From NCBI GenBank assembly GCA_964396895.1, contig CAYNGJ010000019.1, positions 1 through 64,000 of the forward strand: 64,000 bases of DNA, written 5' to 3'. Below the pieces are notes generated by a model. That model did not search any database and was not told where the DNA came from. It was given only the letters and a program-made list of their open reading frames with translations. The stretch is from UBA2334 sp964396895 (lineage in GTDB: Bacteria > Pseudomonadota > Gammaproteobacteria > Burkholderiales > Burkholderiaceae_C). Positions 51,620 through 60,037 of the stretch are shown here, piece by piece; within the stretch, counting starts at the first letter, position 1, and every line of letters starts with the position of its first letter. A program made the position numbers and the translations under genes.

Positions 51620-52645
51620 TCAGGCCCTGGTTTGGCCCTGGGCACGCATGCCCAGTCGGGTCAGCATGGCGCGGTCGCGCTCGACCTGGGGGTTGGCGGT
51701 GGTCAGCAGGCGGTCACCGTAGAACATCGAGTTGGCGCCAGCCATGAAGCACAGCGCCTGCAAGGCTTCGTCCATGGTCTCGCGCCCGGCAGACAGCCGG
51801 ACCCGGGTGCGCGGCATGGTGATGCGCGCGGCGGCGATGGTGCGCACGAACTCAAAGGGGTCTATGGGCGGTGCATCGGCCAGCGGTGTGCCGGGAATGG
51901 CCACCAGTTGGTTGATGGGCACCGACTCGGGGTAGGTGGGCAGGTTGGCCAACTGGGCAATGAGGGCGGCGCGGTGGGTCCGCGTTTCACCCATGCCCAG
52001 GATGCCGCCGCTGCACACATGTATGCCCGCCTCGCGCACATTGGCCAGGGTGTCCAGCCGGTCTTGGTAGGTGCGGGTGGTGATGACCTGGTCGTAGAAC
52101 TCGGGTGCGGTGTCCAGGTTGTGGTTGTAGTAGTCCAGCCCGGCATCTTTCAGGGTGTGGGCCTGGTCGGTGTCGAGCATGCCCAGGGTCATGCAGGTTT
52201 CCAGGCCCAGGGCCTTGACCTCGCGCACCATGGCGCTGACCTGTGCCATGTCGCGTTCTTTGGGGCTGCGCCAGGCAGCCCCCATGCAAAAGCGCGTGGC
52301 CCCTTGGGCTTTGGCTGCTTGGGCCGCACCCACCACCTCGGCGAGTTGCATGAGTTTGCTGGCCTTGAGCTGGGTGTCAGCATGGACGGACTGGGCGCAG
52401 TAGCCACAATCCTCGGAGCAGCCGCCGGTCTTGATGGACAGCAAGGTGGAGAGTTGGACCTCCGAGGGGTCAAAGTGTTCGCGGTGCACCTGTTGTGCGC
52501 GGAACACCAGGTCCATGAAGGGCAGGGTAAACAGGGCTTCGACGTCGGCCACGGCCCAGCGGGGTGGGTGTGCAGGCTGTGCCACTGGGGAGCGGGGCAG
52601 TGTCTGGCGCAAGGCGTCGGGTGTGATGGTGGCGAGTGTGGTCAT
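51620..52645 (-). CDS. bioB: Biotin synthase
   Basis: A 341-residue radical SAM enzyme that inserts sulphur into dethiobiotin. The radical SAM cysteines C76, C80 and C83 are in GGCSEDCGYCAQS. Further conserved parts are YNHNLDT, CSGGILGMGE and ANSMFYGDRLLTT. The 2Fe-2S ligands include Cys in FCMGAAWR, Cys in LETCMTLG and Arg in MPRTRVRLSAGR. No other bio genes are in the window. It is divergent from dps across an A+T-rich region of 212 bases. Confidence 0.97.
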   Translation of the reverse strand: MTTLATITPDALRQTLPRSPVAQPAHPPRWAVADVEALFTLPFMDLVFRAQQVHREHFDPSEVQLSTLLSIKTGGCSEDCGYCAQSVHADTQLKASKLMQLAEVVGAAQAAKAQGATRFCMGAAWRSPKERDMAQVSAMVREVKALGLETCMTLGMLDTDQAHTLKDAGLDYYNHNLDTAPEFYDQVITTRTYQDRLDTLANVREAGIHVCSGGILGMGETRTHRAALIAQLANLPTYPESVPINQLVAIPGTPLADAPPIDPFEFVRTIAAARITMPRTRVRLSAGRETMDEALQALCFMAGANSMFYGDRLLTTANPQVERDRAMLTRLGMRAQGQTRA

Positions 52646-52857
52646 GGGCGAGCTAAAAATAATTTTAAATTATGAATTACGACACTTGGTGCACGAGCAT
52701 TTTCCACCAAAGCGTGAGGCCATTGGGCGGTGGCGTTCGTCACCCTTCAGTCGGCAACACCAGCCCGGCTGGACAGGAAGGTGGCACCTTGGCGCCAGGT
52801 GGTGCGCCACTTTTTGGCGTCTAATGGAGCGGTTTCTTTCACTTCAAGGAGATGCGC

Positions 52858-53388
52858 ATGAGCAAGAAGAAAGCCGACAAATCCACCCCCAAAGTGGCCC
52901 ACGCGGCGGCCTCGACGGGCATGGACATTGGCATCAGCGCCGAAGACCGCGCTGCCATCAGCCAGGGTCTGGGCCATTTGCTGGCCGATACCTACACCCT
53001 GTACCTGACCACGCACAATTTTCATTGGAACGTGACCGGGCCCATGTTCAACAGCCTGCATGCCATGTTCATGGCGCAGTACACCGAGCTGTGGAACGCG
53101 GTGGACCCGATTGCCGAGCGCATCCGTTCGCTGGGCCATGTGGCGCCTGGCTCCTACGCGCAGTTCGGGGCGCTCAGCTCGCTGCCCGACGCACCCATTG
53201 AGCCACCCAAGGCCATGGCCATGGTGCGCATCCTGGCCGAGGGGCACGAGGCCGTGGCGCGCACCGCCCGCCGCCTCTTGCCCGTGGTGGACAAGGCCAG
53301 TGACGAACCCACCACCGATTTGCTGGTGCAGCGCCTGACGGTGCACGAGCAGGCCGCCTGGATGTTGCGCGCCATGCTGGAAGACTGA
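52858..53388 (+). CDS. dps: Dps family DNA-binding ferritin-like protein
   Basis: A 176-residue Dps protein. The N-terminus is lysine-rich (MSKKKADKSTPK), good for DNA binding, and the ferroxidase ligands are in THNFHWNVTGPMF and AVDPIAERIRSLG. Dps shells store iron and shield DNA from peroxide. ATG 52858 is chosen because AAGGAG sits at the right distance; an ATG six bases upstream is too close to it. With katG it forms a peroxide-defence set, commonly OxyR-controlled. Confidence 0.96.
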   Translation: MSKKKADKSTPKVAHAAASTGMDIGISAEDRAAISQGLGHLLADTYTLYLTTHNFHWNVTGPMFNSLHAMFMAQYTELWNAVDPIAERIRSLGHVAPGSYAQFGALSSLPDAPIEPPKAMAMVRILAEGHEAVARTARRLLPVVDKASDEPTTDLLVQRLTVHEQAAWMLRAMLED

Positions 53389-53403
53389 GCCAGCGGTTTC
53401 ACA

Positions 53404-53439
53404 CGAAAAAAAGCCGACGCATGCGTCGGCTTTTTTTCG
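53404..53439. terminator. Bidirectional intrinsic terminator between dps and DUF3567 gene
   Basis: A perfect 36-base palindrome. The G+C stem GCCGACGCA and TGCGTCGGC is flanked by seven As on the left and seven Ts on the right, so both strands have a hairpin followed by a U run. It lies 15 bases past the dps stop and 44 bases past the stop of the convergent DUF3567 gene. This is the clearest intrinsic terminator in the window. Confidence 0.93.
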
Positions 53440-53483
53440 CTGTGCCTGCGCCATGGGCAGGCGGGGATGCGGGGCGCAGCGGC

Positions 53484-53768
53484 TCAGTGCACCACCACGG
53501 GCATTTGGGCCAAGCCCGCGTAGCCCTCCAGCGTGTCTTCCACTTCTTCCTGCGAGGGGGTGGATTTTTGCCAGGCATTGATTTGCAGCTGGAACATCTC
53601 GGCCCACGAGCCGTCAAGGTACACCTCTTTGCCTGAGCGTTTGTCCACAATTTCAAACCCATGGCGGGGCATGTGGGGACCATCAGCGGTGTGGTCTTCG
53701 CCTTCCATGGGGGCGTTGGCATGGATGTGCACCACGGCAAACGAGTCTGAGTCGTAAAGCATGTTCAT
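53484..53768 (-). CDS. DUF3567 family protein
   Basis: A 94-residue protein of a family restricted to Betaproteobacteria by my recollection. It begins MNMLYDSDSFAVVHIH and contains HGFEIVDKRSGKEVYLDGSW, both family-typical. No signal or membrane segment is visible; the function is unknown. ATG 53768 has AAGGA upstream; a TTG two codons earlier is in frame. Confidence 0.87.
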   Translation of the reverse strand: MNMLYDSDSFAVVHIHANAPMEGEDHTADGPHMPRHGFEIVDKRSGKEVYLDGSWAEMFQLQINAWQKSTPSQEEVEDTLEGYAGLAQMPVVVH

Positions 53769-53952
53769 GGTCAATGGTCCTTGCGTTGTGTGGGGTGAGG
53801 TCCGGAGTATCCGGAGGGCAAACTGGCCACGGTTGCCATCTTATCGGCAGTTGTGGTCTGTGTCTGAAGCGGGGGTCAACCGAGAAAAGCCGGGCAAACA
53901 CCGGTCTTATCGGGGGTTGGATGCTGTGCAGCTGAGGGTGGTTCCACGCAAT

Positions 53953-55245
53953 TCAAGGCCGGTGGGCGCTGAGCTGCTGGTCCACCACGTCGCCGTTGGC
54001 CTGCGTCCACAGGATGCGCACCGGCAAATAGCCCAGTTGGGGAGCCAGCCACACCTCTACGCGGTTGTCGTAGGCGTGCAGCGCCTCTCTGACCAGGTGC
54101 ACCGTGTCCATCGCGCCCACGGGCAGGTCCAGCACCTCGGTGTTTTTCACCACAAAGCGCCACAGATCGGCATCGCGGCTGCTGACGGTGTGCAGCACCA
54201 CCGCCTGTCCAGGCGGGTAGCGCTGCGGTTCGCCCGCCACCATGGCGGCAAGTTGGATGAGCACACTCAGGCGGTCCTGTGTGTGCGGCAGCAGGGGCTG
54301 GTCGGGCGCGTTGTTGCTGAAGCGGATGGCGGGCGGTTGGCGGCTGCGGTCGAAATGGGTGGCCACTTCCGAACGGTTTTTGTCGCCAAAGCGCCGGGGT
54401 TGCAGGCCCAGCACGGGGTCAATGGCGCCCACGCTGGTCTGGCTGCGGCTGCGCCCGAGCATGGCTTTGAACAGCATGCTGGCGCTGTAGCTGCTGCCCC
54501 GGTGCTCCCAGGTCAGGGTGCTGTCGGCGGGCAGGGTCAGGCCCTTGCGGGAGGCGCGCACCCGAAACTCCAGCGTGCGGCTGGCGGGCACGGCGATGTG
54601 CCGCGTCACGGTGGCCCGTTCGGCCACCGTGACGGGCGCGGTGCCCCGCGCGCTGGCGGTCGTGCGCGTCTGCACCACCGCCAGCAGGGGTGGGGCGCTG
54701 CCGGGGGTGGCTGGCGGGTCGTCCGTGTCGTTGTCCCCCGGGTGGGGGGCCGCCGCAAGGGGCGGTGCGTGGGACGTTGCGGGGGTGGCATCCGCAGGCA
54801 GCTGCCCTACCACGTTCATGGCGGCCGACGGAGGGGTGGGAGCCGTGTCATCAGACAGTTCTGAAACAGGAGCTGAAAATACTTTACTGGTGTGCGCTGG
54901 AGGTAATTTTGTTTGAATTTTTTGTGAAAGATTGACGGGTGCGGTCGCGCTGCGGCGTTCGGACGTCGGCGTTGGCACCGCAGCGGGCGGGTGGTTGGCT
55001 GTCGCCACCACCACGGCCGCTGGCGCAGGGATGGTGGGGGAAGGCACCTGCACAGGGCCCACGGTGGCCGTGGTGGTGGACGGTGGGGGGGCCGTTGCCT
55101 CGGGCACGATGGCGGGGCGGTCACCCCCGTCCAGCCACCAGACCAACGCCAGGGCGTGCAGTGCCAGCACCGCCAGCGTCAAACCCGCCAGCCGCCAGCG
55201 CAGGCTGCGCCCGGGAGCCCAATGGTCGGGTGTCTGCTTGGCCAT
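53953..55245 (-). CDS. DUF3108 domain membrane-anchored protein
   Basis: A 430-residue protein. One N-terminal transmembrane segment (about 16-38, LAGLTLAVLALHALALVWWL) is followed by about 170 residues of proline-, alanine- and threonine-rich linker. The DUF3108 domain is about 205-430 (LEFRVRASRKGLTLPADSTL, with LPVRILWTQANGDVVDQQLS at the end). It probably works in the periplasm; its function is unknown. Part of the linker is encoded by an in-frame repeat. ATG 55245 follows GGAGA. It is divergent from the FAH gene, only 16 bases from its start. Confidence 0.82.
   Translation of the reverse strand: MAKQTPDHWAPGRSLRWRLAGLTLAVLALHALALVWWLDGGDRPAIVPEATAPPPSTTTATVGPVQVPSPTIPAPAAVVVATANHPPAAVPTPTSERRSATAPVNLSQKIQTKLPPAHTSKVFSAPVSELSDDTAPTPPSAAMNVVGQLPADATPATSHAPPLAAAPHPGDNDTDDPPATPGSAPPLLAVVQTRTTASARGTAPVTVAERATVTRHIAVPASRTLEFRVRASRKGLTLPADSTLTWEHRGSSYSASMLFKAMLGRSRSQTSVGAIDPVLGLQPRRFGDKNRSEVATHFDRSRQPPAIRFSNNAPDQPLLPHTQDRLSVLIQLAAMVAGEPQRYPPGQAVVLHTVSSRDADLWRFVVKNTEVLDLPVGAMDTVHLVREALHAYDNRVEVWLAPQLGYLPVRILWTQANGDVVDQQLSAHRP
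54868..54924 (+). repeat. Dispersed A+T-rich repeat, copy I (inside the DUF3108 gene)
   Basis: The core is 54870-54899 (GAGCTGAA to GTGCGCTG), the tail 54900-54924. On the coding (minus) strand it reads about KIQTKLPPAHTSKVFSAP in the disordered linker. The core has drifted at both ends but the 30-base spacing is kept. A+T content stands out sharply from the flanking linker DNA. Confidence 0.72.
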
Positions 55246-55261
55246 GTATTCTCCGTGCCCC

Positions 55262-56299
55262 ATGAAACTTGCTACCTACAAAGACGGCTCGCGCGACGGA
55301 CAACTGGTGGTGGTCTCGCGCGACCTCTCACTCGCCCACTATGCCACGGGGGCGGCACACACCTTGCAACAGGTCCTGGACGACTGGAACTTCATTGCGC
55401 CCCAGTTGCAGGACGTGTCGCTGGAACTCAACCGTGGCCGCGCACGCCACGCGTTTGCGTTTGACCCGTCCATGTGCATGGCCCCCCTGCCGCGCGCCCA
55501 CCAGTGTGTGCGGGCCACCGCCTACGCCAGCCACCACGACACCCTGTGCGACGCCGGTCTGCTGCCAGAGCGGGACCGACACGCCTCCCTCACCGGCAAA
55601 GGTCCGCGGGGACTGGCCGACCTGTGCACCCTGGCGGGTGACGCCATGCAGGGCGCCACCGACCCTGTGCACCTGGCCGATGAAGCCTGGGGCCTGGACT
55701 TCGAGGCCGGCCTGGCCGCCATCACCGCCGACATTCCCGCCGGCTGTGCGCCCGCGCGTGCCCTGGAGGGGGTGCGACTGCTGGCGCTGGCCAACACCTG
55801 GTGCCTGCGTGAGCTGCAGGCGCACGAGCGGGCCCAGGGCCTGTCGGCGGTGCAAAGCCGCCCCGCCCAGGCCTTCAGCCCGGTGGCGGTGACGCCCGAC
55901 GAGTTGGGTGACGCCTGGGCCCAGGGCCGCATCGGCCTGACGCTGCAAACCCAGTGGAACGGCCGCCGCGTTGGCCTGTGCGATGCCGCCACCGACATGA
56001 CGCTGCACCTGGGCCAGCTGCTGGCCCAGGTGGCGGCCACCCGTGCGTTGCGCGCCGGCACGGTGGTGACCACCGGTCCGATCAGCTGCCCGGGCGTGGG
56101 CGAGGGGACAGCGCGCCAGTGGCCGCAGGGTTTTCACACCATTGTGGAAAAGCGGGCCATGGACGTGCTGCAGCAAGGGCAGGCCACGACGGGCTACCTG
56201 CGCTGGGGTGATACGGTGCGCCTGGACATGAAAGGCCGCGATGGCCTCAGTCTGATGGGGGCGCTGGCCCAGCAGGTACAGGAAACCGCTCAGGCCTGA
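55262..56299 (+). CDS. Fumarylacetoacetate hydrolase family protein, active-site residues altered
   Basis: A 345-residue FAH-family protein. The scaffold is clear: MKLATYKDGSRDGQLVVVSR at the start, AFSPVAVTPDELGDAW in the middle, and DTVRLDMKGRDGLSLMGAL at the end. Active members bind metal through an E-x-E pair and an Asp. Here the pair reads FEAGLA (second Glu replaced by Gly), and the NDV segment reads NTW. The segment with the usual Tyr-Ile-Asn-His is also scrambled. Hydrolase activity is therefore doubtful. The start is 16 bases from the divergent DUF3108 start. Confidence 0.85.
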   Translation: MKLATYKDGSRDGQLVVVSRDLSLAHYATGAAHTLQQVLDDWNFIAPQLQDVSLELNRGRARHAFAFDPSMCMAPLPRAHQCVRATAYASHHDTLCDAGLLPERDRHASLTGKGPRGLADLCTLAGDAMQGATDPVHLADEAWGLDFEAGLAAITADIPAGCAPARALEGVRLLALANTWCLRELQAHERAQGLSAVQSRPAQAFSPVAVTPDELGDAWAQGRIGLTLQTQWNGRRVGLCDAATDMTLHLGQLLAQVAATRALRAGTVVTTGPISCPGVGEGTARQWPQGFHTIVEKRAMDVLQQGQATTGYLRWGDTVRLDMKGRDGLSLMGALAQQVQETAQA

Positions 56300-56703
56300 A
56301 ACACCGTGCTCAGCGACTGAAAGCCTTTGACCTCGATGGGGTTGCCAAACGGATCGAGGAAGAACATCGTCCACTGCTCCCCGGGTTGGCCAGCAAATCG
56401 TTGCTGCGGCGGCAGCACAAAGATCACCCCGGCGGCGGTGAGGCGGTCGGCCATGGCCCGCCAATCGGGGTAGCGGAGGATGAGGCCAAAGTGTGGCATG
56501 GGCACCATGTGGTCGCCCACATGGCCCGTCAGGCTGGTGGCGAACGGATCCCCCAGGTGCAGCGAGAGTTGGTGGCCGTGCAGGTCAAAGTCCACCCAAG
56601 TGGCGGTGCTGCGCCCTTCGGTGCAACCCAGCACCTGACCATAAAACTGGCGCGCGATGTCGAGGTCGCGCACGTGGAAAGCAAGGTGAAACAGGCTGTT
56701 CAT
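56290..56703 (-). CDS. VOC family (glyoxalase/dioxygenase superfamily) protein
   Basis: A 137-residue protein with two beta-alpha-beta-beta-beta units. Potential metal ligands are H7 or H10 (LFHLAFHVRDLD), H71-type histidine in MPHFGLIL and Glu in NPIEVKGF. Many members are dioxygenases, glyoxalases or resistance proteins; the substrate is unknown. Its 3' end overlaps the FAH gene by ten bases in convergent orientation. Confidence 0.85.
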   Translation of the reverse strand: MNSLFHLAFHVRDLDIARQFYGQVLGCTEGRSTATWVDFDLHGHQLSLHLGDPFATSLTGHVGDHMVPMPHFGLILRYPDWRAMADRLTAAGVIFVLPPQQRFAGQPGEQWTMFFLDPFGNPIEVKGFQSLSTVFQA

Positions 56704-56745
56704 GGCCGCAGCATAGCCACCGTTGAGGCCGTGGACTTGCCAGAT

Positions 56746-57159
56746 TCACATCGTGGGTGCGTGCACCTGTCCATGGGCCTGCTCCAGCTGTGTTTGGCAG
56801 GCCATGCAGCGCAAGGCCACGGGGTTGGCCTGCAGCCTGGCCACGCCCACATCGGCACCGCAGGCCAAGCACGAGCCGTAGCTGCCGTCAACAATGGCCT
56901 GCAGGGCGGTGCTGATCTGATTGAGTTCGTCGAGCTCGCGTTCTTCCAGCGTCACGGCGAGGTCGCGCTCGGCATCGTTCTGGGCCCAGTCTCCCTGGGC
57001 CACACTGCGGGCGTTGGCGGCGGCATCGGCCCGGCTGATGTCGCCACCGCGTTGCTGGCGGATCTGCGCCAGCAGCGCGGTGCGCTGGTCATTGAGCTGC
57101 TGGGTGAATTGCGGCAGCAACTCGGGGGTCATGGGGGTGGCGACGGCGTTGAGTGGCAT
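56746..57159 (-). CDS. TraR/DksA family zinc-finger protein
   Basis: A 137-residue protein with an N-terminal coiled coil (about 10-85) and a C-terminal four-cysteine zinc finger (CLACGAD, then CMACQTQLEQ). DksA relatives enter the RNA polymerase secondary channel and modify promoter response to ppGpp. It lacks the usual DxxDxA tip, showing instead DAAANA, so it may be a DksA-like protein with changed activity. ATG 57159 has AGGAGA upstream. Confidence 0.87.
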   Translation of the reverse strand: MPLNAVATPMTPELLPQFTQQLNDQRTALLAQIRQQRGGDISRADAAANARSVAQGDWAQNDAERDLAVTLEERELDELNQISTALQAIVDGSYGSCLACGADVGVARLQANPVALRCMACQTQLEQAHGQVHAPTM

Positions 57160-57353
57160 GGGGTGTCTCCTGTGGGTTGGCGTCCATGATGGACCTTGGC
57201 ACTGGGGCGGGCGTTGACTCAGGTCAAAAAAGGCACTGCGTGTGTTTGCCCCCGGCTTGTGCCCGTGCGGCGCTGCACTGCGCAGCCCTGTTGCCAAGTA
57301 ACATGGTGCGGCATTCTTGCCCACTGGCGACCCCATATTTTCAGGAGACACCC

Positions 57354-58442
57354 ATGAGCGACGCGAACACCAGCGGTTTCGGCCAATTTGTGCCCGGCTT
57401 CGAATTCCTGCAAAACCTGGCCCGCCAAGCCACCAGCGGGTTGGTGCCGGGGGGGGCACCAACGGCCACGCCCGGCTTGCCGCAGCTGGGCAGTTGGGTG
57501 GCCCCTACCTTCAATGTGGAGGATTTGGACAAGCGCATACAAGAGTTGAAAGCCGTGCATTTTTGGCTGGAACAGAACAGCCGAGCCCTCAGCGCCACCA
57601 TCCAGGCGCTGGAGGTGCAGCGCATGACACTGGCCACATTGCAGGGCATGAACGTCAGCATGGGTGACGTGGCCAATGTGCTCAAGGTCAAAGCCGCTGA
57701 CACCATGGCTTCCATGGCCGCAGGGCTGACCCCCAAGTCCACAGCGGCTGCGCCAGCCGCCGTCTCGGCCATGAACCCCGTCGCTGCGCCTGCTGCGTCA
57801 CCGGCGGCATCCGCACCCAGCCAGTTTGCGGGCCTGGAAGTGCCAGCACCTTGGCACACCACGCCAACGGCACCGGTTCAGGCCACTGCGCCCGCGCCGT
57901 CGCCAGCGCCCGCCGTGCAGGCCATGCCCGCAGCGCCAGCGGCCGAGCCCGAGGTCAGCAGTCCCACCGCTGCCCCGGCGGTGGCCGGTGCCATCGACCC
58001 CATGTTGTGGTGGGGCGCGCTGACCCAGCAGTTCCAGACCATTGCCGCCAACGCCCTGAACGACACCAGCGCCAGAACCGCCGTGGATGCGGGCACTCAG
58101 ATGGCCAGCTCCCTCACCCGAGAGGCCGTGAAGACCGCCACCGAAATGACCGCTGGCCTGACCCGTGGCCTGGCCGCGCAGGCGGGCACCCCCGCCCCCG
58201 CCGCCGCAGGCGTGGCCAAAAAGGCACCTCAGACAGCCGCCAGGACCGCCCCCAAAAAGACGGCCCCGGTGAAGGCCAAGGTGGCACCCAAGACCACACC
58301 CAAGACCGCCACCCGACCGGTCGCCGCAGCCAAGGTTCCCGCAAAAACCAAAGCCGTGGGCAGCGGCAAGACCGTGGCCGCCAAAACCGCCCAGCCATCG
58401 TCCGGCAAGGCCAAGGCCCCAGTGGCCAGGCGATCCCGCTGA
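57354..58442 (+). CDS. phaM: PhaM-like polyhydroxyalkanoate granule regulatory protein
   Basis: A 362-residue protein. The N-terminal part (about 1-110) carries the PhaM domain (FGQFVPGFEFLQNLAR; LDKRIQELKAVHFWLEQNSR). A long Ala/Pro-rich linker follows, and the C-terminal 100 residues are Lys/Ala/Pro-rich and histone-H1-like (PKKTAPVKAKVAPKTTPKTA). PhaM of Ralstonia activates PHA synthase and tethers granules to the nucleoid. Here it is longer than that protein because of the linker. AGGAGA precedes ATG 57354. No phaC is in the window. Confidence 0.9.
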   Translation: MSDANTSGFGQFVPGFEFLQNLARQATSGLVPGGAPTATPGLPQLGSWVAPTFNVEDLDKRIQELKAVHFWLEQNSRALSATIQALEVQRMTLATLQGMNVSMGDVANVLKVKAADTMASMAAGLTPKSTAAAPAAVSAMNPVAAPAASPAASAPSQFAGLEVPAPWHTTPTAPVQATAPAPSPAPAVQAMPAAPAAEPEVSSPTAAPAVAGAIDPMLWWGALTQQFQTIAANALNDTSARTAVDAGTQMASSLTREAVKTATEMTAGLTRGLAAQAGTPAPAAAGVAKKAPQTAARTAPKKTAPVKAKVAPKTTPKTATRPVAAAKVPAKTKAVGSGKTVAAKTAQPSSGKAKAPVARRSR

Positions 58443-58478
58443 GCGCAGCCCCTGGGTTGGCTACCCCCTACGACACCG

Positions 58479-59888
58479 ATGGACCCTTTTGCCATGAAGC
58501 CTTTTTTGTGTGCCCACGCCACCCATCCCCAGTGGGGCATGGCGGCGGCGCTGGTGCTGACGCAGTTGCGAGCCCAGCAGGCTGCCCAGCAACAGACCAG
58601 CGGCGCACCCACCCCACACGGTGGCGGTGGTGCGGACCTGCCCAGCCTGGCGCTGCTCTACATCACCGACCATTACCTGGACCACGCGCAAGACCTGCTG
58701 GACCACCTGATGGCCGCTTTGCCCGAGGTGACGGACTGGGTGGGCACGGTGGGCCTGGGCATCGCGGTCAGCGGGGTCGAGTACTTTGACGAGCCGGCAC
58801 TGGCCCTCATGCTGCTGGACGTGCCGCCCAACCAATACCGCGTGTTCAGCGGCGTGGCCCCATTGCCAGCGGCCGTGGCCAGTGTGGGGGGGCATGGGGG
58901 TGATGGGGACTTTGTGGCGTCCACCGCGCTGGTGCATGCCGATGCGGCCACCCCCGACGTGGCCGACCTCATCGTTGAACTGGCCCAGCGCACCGCCACG
59001 GGCTACGTTTTCGGGGGGTTGTCCTCCAGCCGCTCGCGCCCGGTGCAGTTTGCCCACAGCAGCCGTGGCGCCATCCAAGGCCAGGGGGCGGCCAGCGGTG
59101 TGTTTGCCGGGGGCTTGAGTGGCGTGGCCTTTGGACCTGGGGTGAGCCTGGTGTCCCGGGTGACGCAGGGTTGCACGCCCGTGGGACCGACGCGCACCGT
59201 CACGGCGGCCGATCGCAACCTGGTGCTCAGCCTCGATGGCGAACCGGCGCTGGACGCCCTGCTGGCCGAGCTGGCCATTTCCCTGGACGAGCCCCAGGCG
59301 GCCATGGCCCGGCTGCGCAGCACCCTGGTGGGCCTGAGCCCCGGCCCCCAGGCGGCGGGGCGGGGAGGGGCCACGCTGCACCCGTCACCGTCTGCGTGGC
59401 GCCACACGACCGCCGGGGCCAGTGACTTGGCCCGACGGGCCGGGCAGCTGGGCGCCGATGTGCGGGTGCGCCACATCATCGGACTGGACCCCAGCCGCCA
59501 CGGAGTGGCCGTGGCCGACCTGCCGGTGCTTGGCGAGCAGCTGGTGTTTTGCACCCGCAATGCCGACGCCGCCCGCGCCGATCTGATGCGCATGTGTGCC
59601 GAAATCCGGGAAGACCTGGAGTCCGACGATCCCTTTCCTGGCGGTGTGCCCGCGCCCCGGCGCCGGGTGTGCGGGGCCATTTACGTCAGCTGCACTGGCC
59701 GTGGCGGAGCCCACTTCGGCGGCCCCCACGCTGAGCTCCAGTGTGTGCGCCGCGCGCTGGGCGATGTGCCGCTGGTGGGGTTTTTTGCCGGGGGCGAAAT
59801 TGCCGACCAGCAGCTCTACGGGTACAGCGGCGTGCTCACCGTGTTTGTGGCCAATGCCACAGATGCGCCAGATTTGGCCGCTGAGTGA
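58479..59888 (+). CDS. FIST-domain protein
   Basis: A 469-residue protein with FIST_N (about 30-215) and FIST_C (about 225-450, containing LVFCTRNADAARADLMRM and FFAGGEIADQQLYGYSG). FIST domains are proposed ligand-sensing modules, often tied to signal transduction, and may bind amino acids. There is no transmembrane segment or output domain, so it would work as a soluble receptor. It starts 36 bases after phaM and probably shares its transcript. ATG 58494 is an alternative start. Confidence 0.88.
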   Translation: MDPFAMKPFLCAHATHPQWGMAAALVLTQLRAQQAAQQQTSGAPTPHGGGGADLPSLALLYITDHYLDHAQDLLDHLMAALPEVTDWVGTVGLGIAVSGVEYFDEPALALMLLDVPPNQYRVFSGVAPLPAAVASVGGHGGDGDFVASTALVHADAATPDVADLIVELAQRTATGYVFGGLSSSRSRPVQFAHSSRGAIQGQGAASGVFAGGLSGVAFGPGVSLVSRVTQGCTPVGPTRTVTAADRNLVLSLDGEPALDALLAELAISLDEPQAAMARLRSTLVGLSPGPQAAGRGGATLHPSPSAWRHTTAGASDLARRAGQLGADVRVRHIIGLDPSRHGVAVADLPVLGEQLVFCTRNADAARADLMRMCAEIREDLESDDPFPGGVPAPRRRVCGAIYVSCTGRGGAHFGGPHAELQCVRRALGDVPLVGFFAGGEIADQQLYGYSGVLTVFVANATDAPDLAAE

Positions 59889-60037
59889 CGCGCGAAGGGG
59901 GTTCGTCCGCCAGTGTGCGCCCCCACGCGCCCCCAGGGTTGCTAACATCGCGGCAGTTGTCACACCGCCCCGGCGGCTTTGCCGGTGATTGGCCTTCGGG
60001 TTGCTCACGCCGGGTTCCCCTTCCCAGGAGTTTCACC

